Below the pieces are notes generated by a model. That model worked only from the letters and a program-made list of their open reading frames with translations, did no database searches and was not told the DNA's origin. The translations under genes were made by a program, and so were the position numbers. Positions 8,276 through 13,856 of a stretch of 17,700 nt of DNA are shown here, in pieces. Within the stretch, counting starts at the first letter, position 1. The number at the start of each line of letters is the position of its first letter. Source of the stretch: Tepidimonas sp. UBA997 (GTDB lineage: Bacteria > Pseudomonadota > Gammaproteobacteria > Burkholderiales > Burkholderiaceae_C); contig DBAZ01000076.1 of NCBI GenBank assembly GCA_002291945.1, positions 3,752 through 21,451 of the forward strand, in the 5' to 3' direction.

Positions 8276-8686
8276 TCAGGACTGGCCCATCTGCAGCGTT
8301 TTGAGCAGCAGCGACTTGGCGGTGTTCATGACCTCGACGTTGTTCTGGTAGGAACGCGAGGCCGCAATCATGTTCACCATCTCCTCGATCGGGTTGACGT
8401 TGGAATGGGTGACATAGCCTTGTGGATCGGCGCTGGGGTGTTGCGGATTGAAAACCCGGCGGTTCGGGGTCTCGTTTTCGATGATGTTTTGCACGCGCAC
8501 CCCGGCCGATGCCGGGTTATTGCCCATGGGCACGGTCTGGAACACCACCTGCCGGGCACGGTAGGCCTGCCCGTCCGGGCCAGCGACCGCATCGGCATTG
8601 GCCAGATTGCTGGCCACGGTGTTGAGGCGTTGCGACTGGGCACTGATGGCACTGCCCGAGACCCCGAAAATCGTGAACATCGACAT
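8276..8686 (-). CDS. flgC: Proximal rod protein FlgC
   Basis: FlgC is a proximal rod subunit. From the ATG at 8686 the product is 136 residues, beginning MSMFTIFGVSGSAISAQSQR. The signature LNTVASNLANADAVAGPDGQ follows at about 21-40, then YRARQVVFQ, GYVTHSNVNPIEEMVNMIAA and a C-terminal helix ending LLKTLQMGQS. Length matches the family (about 134-140). The frame is open further upstream into flgB, but the sequence before 8686 does not resemble FlgC. A strong TAAGGAG site sits seven bases before this ATG. The gap to flgB is 11 bases. Confidence 0.97.
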   Translation of the reverse strand: MSMFTIFGVSGSAISAQSQRLNTVASNLANADAVAGPDGQAYRARQVVFQTVPMGNNPASAGVRVQNIIENETPNRRVFNPQHPSADPQGYVTHSNVNPIEEMVNMIAASRSYQNNVEVMNTAKSLLLKTLQMGQS

Positions 8687-8693
8687 GGTGGCT

Positions 8694-8700
8694 CTCCTTA
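8694..8700 (-). promoter_or_regulatory. Strong flgC ribosome binding site overlapping the flgB stop
   Basis: On the minus strand TAAGGAG lies seven bases upstream of the flgC ATG. Its first three bases are the flgB stop codon TAA. This decides the flgC start against longer readings of the same frame. Confidence 0.8.
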
Positions 8701-9126
8701 CTGGCCCTGGATCGCGCTGAGCATGGTGCGCACGTGGCCATTGATGAAGCGCAGCGTGGATTCGTACTGAATGGCGTTGTGCATGAAGTTGGCCCGCTGC
8801 TGATCCATATCGACACTGTTGCCGTCCAGGCTCGGCTGCGTCTGCACGGTGTAGGCGACGCGCGTGCGCTCGGCCACGCTGGTGCTGTTGCTGAGGGTTC
8901 GCAGGTGGCGGGCGTCGTTGCCGGCGAGCATCGGCATGCCGCCTGCCCGCCATTCGCTGGGGTTACGCACGGCGTCTTGGATGGCGGCGCGAAAATCAAA
9001 GTCGCGCGCCGTGAAGCCGGGCGTGTCGGCGTTGGCTATGTTGCTGGCGATCACCTGCTGGCGGTGCGCACGCAACTGCAGCACGTTGGAGAAAAACTCC
9101 ATGCGCTGGGTCAGTCGTTCGATCAT
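8698..9126 (-). CDS. flgB: Proximal rod protein FlgB
   Basis: FlgB is a proximal rod subunit and the first gene of the flgB-K operon. The 142-residue product starts MIERLTQRMEFFSNVLQLRA and has the rod signature IASNIANADTPGFTARDFDF at about 26-45. It ends with a helix around QQRANFMHNAIQYESTLRFI. Length is typical (about 130-145). The ATG at 9126 is preceded by AGGAG with good spacing. The upstream region is shared with divergent flgA, so the operon promoter should lie in 9127-9287. Confidence 0.97.
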   Translation of the reverse strand: MIERLTQRMEFFSNVLQLRAHRQQVIASNIANADTPGFTARDFDFRAAIQDAVRNPSEWRAGGMPMLAGNDARHLRTLSNSTSVAERTRVAYTVQTQPSLDGNSVDMDQQRANFMHNAIQYESTLRFINGHVRTMLSAIQGQ

Positions 9127-9287
9127 GGGCAGCTCCTGTCGGCGGCGGGACCCGAAACAGAGACCCGGTCACGTGATTGTCAAAAACTTGAGGACCCGTT
9201 AAATCCAGAAAAAACACCTGCTCGCGGTTCAAATCTCGGCTTCACGGGTCGGCATGCGATTTACAGTCTGCCCAAGGTGCCCCTGCC
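9127..9287. promoter_or_regulatory. Divergent flgB / flgA promoter region
   Basis: These 161 bases separate the two divergent operons and must hold their promoters. A perfect TTGACA (minus strand, 9183-9178) points toward flgB but has no good -10 at 16-18 bases. The hexamer GACCCG occurs at 9149, 9162 and 9193 on the plus strand and inverted at 9245-9250. GACCCGTTAA (9193-9202) and TTCACGGGTC (9241-9250) form a 9-of-10 inverted repeat. TCACGTGA (9169-9176) is a palindrome. No convincing sigma-28 or sigma-54 site was found, which fits activator-dependent control (FlhDC type), but that is inference. Confidence 0.6.
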
Positions 9288-10076
9288 ATGCGCGACTGTT
9301 GCTTTCGACCCGCCTCGCCACGCTCCGCCCCATGGGCTCAGCGGGCACTGGCCTGGGCGAGCCGGGTAGCGCGGATCGTCGGCCCCGCCCTCGGGCTGGT
9401 CATCCTGCCCGTGCACGCCCAGCAGGCTGCCTCCGAGCAGGTGATGCGGGCCTGGGCCACCCAAGGTCAGCAGTGGGTTGAAGCCCAGCTCGCCAGCGCA
9501 GCGCCCCCTGCCCACGGCTTGCGACTGGAGGCACAGGTCGGCCCGCTCGATAGCCGCCTGCAGTTGGCCCCCTGCGCACGGGTCGAGCCGTATCTGCCCA
9601 CCGGCACCCGTCTGTGGGGTCGATCCCGGATGGGGTTGCGGTGCGTTCAAGGCCCTGTGCACTGGAACGTGTTTTTGCCGATCACGGTCCGTGCCTGGGG
9701 TCCCGCCTGGGTCGTGACACAGCCCGTGCAAGCAGGCACCCGTCTGGCCGTCAGCGACCTGGAGCCCACCGAAATCGACTGGGCCGAAAGCGCCACGCCG
9801 GTCCTGGCCCGTCAGGATGACTGGCTGGGGCTTGAGGTGACTCGACCCCTGGTTCCCGGGCTTGTTCTGCGGCAAGGCATGGTGCGTCCGCCTCAGGTAT
9901 TCACGGCGGGCAGCCAGATCCGGGTCCTGATCCGCGGGCAGGGCTTCCATCTGTATGCCACGGGCGCGGCACTGTCGCATGGCCACCTGGGCCAGACGGC
10001 TCGCATCCGCATGCCCAATCGCCGCGTCCTGACGGGTACGGTACTCGATCGGGAAACCGTCGAAATCACCCTGTAG
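9288..10076 (+). CDS. flgA: FlgA, periplasmic chaperone for P-ring assembly
   Basis: FlgA assists FlgI assembly into the P ring in the periplasm. The 262-residue product begins MRDCCFRPAS. It has a long, basic N-region and a hydrophobic core (about 28-42) ending in VHA, giving a likely signal-peptide cleavage near residue 44. The C-terminal half (about 135-262) holds the SAF-type domain: VQAGTRLAVSDLEPTEIDW, VTRPLVPGLVLRQGMVRPP, IRVLIRGQGFHLYATGAAL, and the closing ARIRMPNRRVLTGTVLD, all characteristic of FlgA. The ATG has AAGGTG upstream. The N-region is longer than usual, so a later start cannot be fully excluded, but no better in-frame start is visible. It is divergent from flgB and lies about 100 bases before flgM. 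Confidence 0.93.
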   Translation: MRDCCFRPASPRSAPWAQRALAWASRVARIVGPALGLVILPVHAQQAASEQVMRAWATQGQQWVEAQLASAAPPAHGLRLEAQVGPLDSRLQLAPCARVEPYLPTGTRLWGRSRMGLRCVQGPVHWNVFLPITVRAWGPAWVVTQPVQAGTRLAVSDLEPTEIDWAESATPVLARQDDWLGLEVTRPLVPGLVLRQGMVRPPQVFTAGSQIRVLIRGQGFHLYATGAALSHGHLGQTARIRMPNRRVLTGTVLDRETVEITL

Positions 10077-10109
10077 TCAAAAAAACACGCCCATTTTCGA
10101 AAAAAGGGT

Positions 10110-10136
10110 TAAAGTCTGGCCATATCAAGTCGATAT
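10110..10136 (+). promoter_or_regulatory. Sigma-28 (FliA) promoter upstream of flgM
   Basis: TAAAGTCT (10110-10117), an 11-base spacer and GTCGATAT (10129-10136) match the sigma-28 consensus TAAAGTTT-N11-GCCGATAA at 7 of 8 and 6 of 8 positions with the exact spacer length. It lies about 40 bases before the flgM ATG and after the flgA stop. FlgM and FlgN can thus be made by FliA itself, the known feedback arrangement in enteric bacteria. Confidence 0.85.
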
Positions 10137-10176
10137 GACTCCCAAGTCCCTCTTTATTTGAGGCATGGAGTGTGTC

Positions 10177-10533
10177 ATGAACGTCAACAGCCTGCTCGAT
10201 AAGTCCGTCACCCCTGCCACCGCCGGTTCAGCCAAACCGGTGGATCGCGTGGTCGTGCCTGCGCAGAACACGGCTACTGCCCCCCAGGAGAGCAGCAACG
10301 GCGTGGAAGTTCGGTTGTCTGCCGTCACCCAGACCATGACCAACAATGTCGCACGTTCCGGCACCGACGTCTTCAACGTCGAAAAAGTCGAAGCCATGCG
10401 TGCAGCCATCCAGAACGGCTCCTTCTCGGTCAACGCCGAGGCCGTTGCCGACAAGTTGATCTCCAACGCCCGAGAAATGATGAGCGTGGCCAGTGCAGGC
10501 CCTTCGGGTGGCGGCCACAATGCCATGCGATGA
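10177..10533 (+). CDS. flgM: Anti-sigma-28 factor FlgM
   Basis: FlgM binds FliA and blocks late flagellar transcription until the hook is complete, when FlgM is exported through the flagellar channel. From the ATG at 10177 the product is 118 residues, beginning MNVNSLLDKS. The N-terminal half is low in structure-forming residues, as expected for an intrinsically disordered FlgM. The C-terminal sigma-binding region includes VFNVEKVEAMRAAIQNGSFS and VNAEAVADKLISNAREMM (about 67-104), the family hallmark. Length is somewhat above the 97 residues of the Salmonella protein. An ATG at 10165 is in frame, but its upstream GAGG is too close. The chosen ATG has GGAG at good spacing. A sigma-28 promoter lies about 40 bases upstream. 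The stop overlaps the flgN start by four bases (ATGA). Confidence 0.95.
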   Translation: MNVNSLLDKSVTPATAGSAKPVDRVVVPAQNTATAPQESSNGVEVRLSAVTQTMTNNVARSGTDVFNVEKVEAMRAAIQNGSFSVNAEAVADKLISNAREMMSVASAGPSGGGHNAMR

Positions 10534-10925
10534 CAGCCGCGCTCCCCTGGACCGACATTGCTCAAGAGTTGACCCTGTTACAGGGTCTTTTTTTATCGGC
10601 TCAGCAAGCGGCAATCGATAGTGTCGGCGCTGACCAAGCCGACCCTTTTCTGGAGCGGCTTCAGGCGCTGGGCCAAGCACTGGTTCAGTTACAGACGAAA
10701 CTGACCGGGCACCCTGCTCAAGACATGCCTGCGGCGGTTCAGTTGCAACTGGATGAACTGCGGACTTCGATGGACACCCTGCTGGCCCTGAATCATCGTC
10801 TGTCGGCCCAGGCTCAACGCGCCCTGGCGGTGCTATTGCCCCCGGATGCCGTCCAGGCTTACAGTCGGCTGGGCGGACGCGGCATGGGCACCGTCAGCAG
10901 CGGCAGCGGCTACCTGAAGGCCTGA
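10530..10925 (+). CDS. flgN: FlgN, export chaperone for hook-associated proteins
   Basis: FlgN is a small cytoplasmic helical chaperone that escorts FlgK and FlgL to the export gate. The 131-residue product starts MTAALPWTDIAQEL and is almost all predicted helix: rich in Leu, Gln and Ala, with no cysteine. It ends GTVSSGSGYLKA, an ending I associate with betaproteobacterial FlgN proteins. The family is poorly conserved, so much of the call rests on position directly after flgM. The ATG overlaps the flgM stop (ATGA), which implies coupled translation. A textbook intrinsic terminator lies inside the coding region at 10571-10594 (codons about 14-22), which is unusual. The stop is 10 bases from the convergent fliA stop. 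Confidence 0.88.
   Translation: MTAALPWTDIAQELTLLQGLFLSAQQAAIDSVGADQADPFLERLQALGQALVQLQTKLTGHPAQDMPAAVQLQLDELRTSMDTLLALNHRLSAQAQRALAVLLPPDAVQAYSRLGGRGMGTVSSGSGYLKA
10571..10594 (+). terminator. Intrinsic terminator embedded in the 5' end of flgN
   Basis: GACCCTG, loop TTA and CAGGGTC form a perfect 7-bp stem followed at once by seven T residues (10588-10594). This meets every sequence criterion of a rho-independent terminator on the plus strand. It begins 41 bases into flgN and 38 bases after the flgM stop. It would end a flgM-only transcript or attenuate flgN unless ribosomes translating flgN prevent folding; that role is inference. Confidence 0.75.
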
Positions 10926-10935
10926 GCGCCTCGCT

Positions 10936-11655
10936 TCAGTGCTCGCGCAGACGGGCTCGCAAACGGGCGATCGACTGGCTGTGCAATTGGCTGATGCGCG
11001 ATTCGGTCACGCCCAACACGGCGGCGATCTCCTTGAGGTTCATGTCGTGCTCGTAGTACATGCTCATCACGTATTGTTCGCGCTCAGGCAGCCTCTTGAT
11101 CGCCTCGACCAAGGCTGCACGCATGCGTTGGTCGCCCAGTAAGGCTTCTGGGTCGGCTTGTGCGTCCACCGGCAAGAAGCGGTCCAGAAAATGATCGTCT
11201 TCATCACCTTTGGCTGACAAATCTTCCAGATAAACCAGTTGCGTGCCGCGCACGCGGGCCAGGGATTCTTGGTACTCTGCCAGTTGCATCCCGAGTTCGA
11301 TGGCGATTTCAGACTCTTTGGGTGCCCGCTGAAGCTTCTGCTCGAGCCGTTGAACGGCCAGTTCGATGTCTTTCTGCAACTTGCGCGACCCACGCGACAT
11401 CCAGTCACCGTCGCGCAATTCGTCGAGCATGGCACCACGGATGCGCTGGCTGGCAAAGGTCTCGAACTGAACCCCCTGAGAAGGTTCGAAGCGCGCCAGA
11501 GCCTCGGTGAGCCCGATCATGCCGACCTGAATGAGGTCATCCAGTTCCACGCTGGCTGGGAGCTTGGCGATCAGATGATGTGCCAGACGGTGCACCAACG
11601 GGCTGTATTTGCGCAGTTGGGCGTCCCGGTCAAGCGTGCCTTTGGCGGTGTACAT
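10936..11655 (-). CDS. fliA: Flagellar sigma factor FliA (sigma-28)
   Basis: FliA directs RNA polymerase to late flagellar and chemotaxis promoters. From the ATG at 11655 it has 239 residues, equal to the enterobacterial protein. Region 2 includes YSPLVHRLAHHLIAKLPASV, LDDLIQVGMIGLTEALARFE and FETFASQRIRGAMLDELRDG, then DWMSRGSRKLQK. Region 4 near the end holds LPEREQYVMSMYYEHDMNLK and the helix-turn-helix EIAAVLGVTESRISQLHSQS. GGAG lies six bases before this ATG. An ATG at 11670 in the same frame would add MPEFQ and has no good site. The start lies inside the end of the flhG-like gene (26-base overlap), suggesting coupled expression from the flhB operon. It converges on flgN, the partner of its inhibitor flgM. 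Confidence 0.97.
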   Translation of the reverse strand: MYTAKGTLDRDAQLRKYSPLVHRLAHHLIAKLPASVELDDLIQVGMIGLTEALARFEPSQGVQFETFASQRIRGAMLDELRDGDWMSRGSRKLQKDIELAVQRLEQKLQRAPKESEIAIELGMQLAEYQESLARVRGTQLVYLEDLSAKGDEDDHFLDRFLPVDAQADPEALLGDQRMRAALVEAIKRLPEREQYVMSMYYEHDMNLKEIAAVLGVTESRISQLHSQSIARLRARLREH

Positions 11656-12361
11656 CTGAAACTCCGGCATGCGGATCGGCGGCTGACTTCGGTCGCGGCT
11701 TGTTAGGGAAGTGAACATGAATGGGACTCTCGGTTTCTTCCAGCACCAAAGCAGTATCGAGCACCTTGAGGGCACAGGATTCGTCGAAACGGTCCGTGGC
11801 ACCATCCATGGAGTGATGATACCCCAGCGACCACACAGAGGGAACCGCAGACAGATAACTTGCACAATTCAAGCGCAGGCGCTCGATCCCGTCCTGATTG
11901 TCCGCCGCCGGCCACGATGGCCCTTCCCGAAGAAGCGTGATGATGACGGGTTGCAATCCGGCTGCCTGGCTGAGCACCTTGCACGCGTTGTACGCCTCCA
12001 CCAGGGCACGCGGGTCTTCGGTGACTGCCACGAGTGGCCGGGCGGCACTGTCCGCCAGCAGAACAGCCAATGCCTCCAGAGGCGCATGCAGCAACACCAC
12101 GGCACCCGCAGGAACCCCTTCCAGCCAGTGTTGCAACACGGCCTGATGGCCCTGACTGGCGTCCTGGACGGTCAAACCTCGCGCACCTTCGGTCACGTGA
12201 ACGGTCAACCCCAGATGCAGCATGGCGCGTTCCAGTCGCCACATCAACTCCAGTGAGTACGTGCTCCCCGCACTGCTGTGCACGATGGGCAACACCCGTG
12301 TGGGCGGTCGCAGATTCATCGCCGCCAGACCCGAGGCCTGGTCGTGCAGCGGGTCAAGCAT
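11630..12361 (-). CDS. Degenerate FlhG/MinD-like protein at the flhG position, lacking Walker motifs
   Basis: The gene sits between flhF and fliA, where flhG (fleN) is normally found. The 243-residue product begins MLDPLHDQASGL; DQASGL resembles the DQAxxLR element by which FlhG stimulates the FlhF GTPase. Beta strand 1 and the following helix (VLPIVHSSAGSTYSLEL, about 23-39) line up with the FlhG P-loop, but HSSAGSTYS replaces GKGGVGKT: both P-loop lysines are gone. The strand GAVVLLHAPLEAL (86-98) lines up with Walker B but has His in place of Asp. A later block, RPLVAVTEDPRALVEAYNAC (about 108-127) followed by KVLSQAAGL, closely resembles FlhG. ATP use therefore seems unlikely. The start overlaps the flhF end (8 bases from 12361; an alternative ATG at 12370 adds three residues) and the stop lies inside fliA. 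The homology is by eye and moderate. Confidence 0.75.
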   Translation of the reverse strand: MLDPLHDQASGLAAMNLRPPTRVLPIVHSSAGSTYSLELMWRLERAMLHLGLTVHVTEGARGLTVQDASQGHQAVLQHWLEGVPAGAVVLLHAPLEALAVLLADSAARPLVAVTEDPRALVEAYNACKVLSQAAGLQPVIITLLREGPSWPAADNQDGIERLRLNCASYLSAVPSVWSLGYHHSMDGATDRFDESCALKVLDTALVLEETESPIHVHFPNKPRPKSAADPHAGVSDVHRQRHA

Positions 12362-13856
12362 GGCGGCCATCCAACTGCACCCGACCACCGGCGGCATCGG
12401 CATAGAAGAGCGGCAGCTCAGTCTCCTGAGGATCATAGGGTGACTTGCCGCTGGTGGCCATCGACAGCCGGATCAAGGCGCTCGACTCCGGCCGCTGCCA
12501 GTCTTCGGGGACGCGCTGACCCGTGCTCAATCCACGCAAGACCAGTTGATGCCGAATCAGCGTGTCGATCGCCGGGCCGAGTTTGGCGGCCTCGTCCACT
12601 TTGGAGAGGATCACCCCATGCAGCGGATGGCCTTGGTAGGCATGCACCACTTCATCCAGCGTGTCACCGTGGGCACCCGCGTTGAGGACCAGCAGCTTTT
12701 TGATGCTCGGCGCATCCAGCAAGGCCATCATGTCCCGGATGCGGGCATCTTTGTGGCCCAACCCCGCCGTGTCGATGATCACCATGCGCTTGTTGGCCAG
12801 CAACTCCAGCAAATCGGCCAGTGCGGCCCGATCATGGGCCAGATGGGCCACCACGCCCAGCATGCGACCGTACGCACGCAATTGCTCGTAACCGGCCACA
12901 CGGTAAGTGTCCAGCGTGATGAGCCCGACGCTGTTGGCCCCATACGCCTGCACACACTGCGCGGCCAGTTTGGCGGCCGTGGTGGTTTTGCCCACCCCGG
13001 TGGAACCGATGAGCGCAAAAATCCCGCCCTCGTCGCACAGATGCCCGGCATCCCGACTGGTGCGCAGGTTGCGCGCGAGTACCTCTTGCGTCCACTGGAA
13101 GGCCTCGTTGGCACCATAGCGCTCGGGGAGGCGCTCCATCACCGCCCTCGCTACGGCGGGCGAATAGCCTGAACGAATGAGTTTGAGCAGCAAAGTGGAC
13201 TGCATCGGACTTTGCTTGGTTTGCCCGAGCCAGGCCAAGGTATTGAAGCGCTCTTCCATAAGGGCCTTCAATCCATCGATTTGATCCGTCAGTCGTGCTC
13301 CCGCGGCAGCCGCGGGTGACTTGGCGGCCGCCTCAGCGGATGCAACGGCCTTGCGAGCAGGCTGGCTCACTGAAGCACTCTGAACCACGGAAGGGGCTGG
13401 CGACACCCGGCTGGGCACCGCTTCGTCCGCCTTCGAGCGGGGGGGCGGTACCGGCGCACTCGATCGAGCCGGGGCCGCAGGTTCTGAGGAAGCTTTCAGC
13501 GCCTCCTGGCGCTTGCGCAGCATCCGCTCGCGGACGTAGTCCTGAAACGAGAGCGTGCTCATGGCCATGATTTCAGTATCCTGAGCCACGGACGTGCGGG
13601 ATGACAAGGCAGGCAACTGGCGTGCGGCACGCTGCTCGAAACTCAGTCGGGAACGATCCGCGGCTTGTGATGCCGGTGCGGCCTCCTCCGCCGTGCGGGT
13701 CGTGATGCCGGCTAGGTGCTCCTCGGCGGTTGCCACCACTTCAAAGCCCTGGTTCGTCGATCGGCTGGAGAGAATCACGGCGCTGTCACCAAAGACGGCC
13801 TTGGCCTGAGCCATGGCTTCACGCGAGTTGGGGGCAATAAAACGTTGGGCGTTCAT
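12354..13856 (-). CDS. flhF: Flagellar placement GTPase FlhF (SRP family)
   Basis: FlhF is an SRP-type GTPase that marks the site of flagellar assembly at the membrane, usually the pole. The 500-residue product begins MNAQRFIAPNSREAMAQAKA, followed by FGDSAVILSSR, the conserved FlhF N-terminus. A low-complexity Ala/Pro/Ser-rich basic region spans about 115-185. The N domain follows (about 190-270), then the G domain with G1 GSTGVGKT at 284-291, DTYRVAGYEQLRAYGRMLGV at 316-335, G3 DTAGLGHKD at 362-370, and G4 SKVD at 418-421. All nucleotide-binding motifs are intact. The start overlaps the flhA stop by four bases (ATGA) and has GGAGAAG upstream. The stop overlaps the next gene. FlhF suggests polar placement, but flagellar pattern cannot be read from it alone. 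Confidence 0.97.
   Translation of the reverse strand: MNAQRFIAPNSREAMAQAKAVFGDSAVILSSRSTNQGFEVVATAEEHLAGITTRTAEEAAPASQAADRSRLSFEQRAARQLPALSSRTSVAQDTEIMAMSTLSFQDYVRERMLRKRQEALKASSEPAAPARSSAPVPPPRSKADEAVPSRVSPAPSVVQSASVSQPARKAVASAEAAAKSPAAAAGARLTDQIDGLKALMEERFNTLAWLGQTKQSPMQSTLLLKLIRSGYSPAVARAVMERLPERYGANEAFQWTQEVLARNLRTSRDAGHLCDEGGIFALIGSTGVGKTTTAAKLAAQCVQAYGANSVGLITLDTYRVAGYEQLRAYGRMLGVVAHLAHDRAALADLLELLANKRMVIIDTAGLGHKDARIRDMMALLDAPSIKKLLVLNAGAHGDTLDEVVHAYQGHPLHGVILSKVDEAAKLGPAIDTLIRHQLVLRGLSTGQRVPEDWQRPESSALIRLSMATSGKSPYDPQETELPLFYADAAGGRVQLDGRHA

Noticed and set aside
6391..8304. 637-codon plus-strand open frame opposite flgE and flgD
   Set aside because: It crosses two well-recognised genes and their gap on the other strand, is rich in Gly, His, Arg and Gln, and has no domain I recognise. 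Its length reflects third-position GC bias on the real strand.
8687..8953. Upstream extension of the flgC frame by 89 codons
   Set aside because: The added sequence lies inside flgB in another frame, is Arg/His-rich, and the strong TAAGGAG plus family alignment place the start at 8686.
9178..9183. Perfect TTGACA pointing toward flgB
   Set aside because: No -10 better than 3 of 6 at spacers of 16-18 bases, so it is mentioned within the intergenic entry and not called as a promoter.
10093..10108. TTTTCGAAAA palindrome after flgA
   Set aside because: All-AT stem apart from the centre, and no T tract; too weak for a terminator.
10922..10939. Hairpin spanning the flgN and fliA stop codons
   Set aside because: CTGAGCG / CGCTTCAG pairs with one bulged base but has no T tract on either strand, so a bidirectional terminator cannot be supported.
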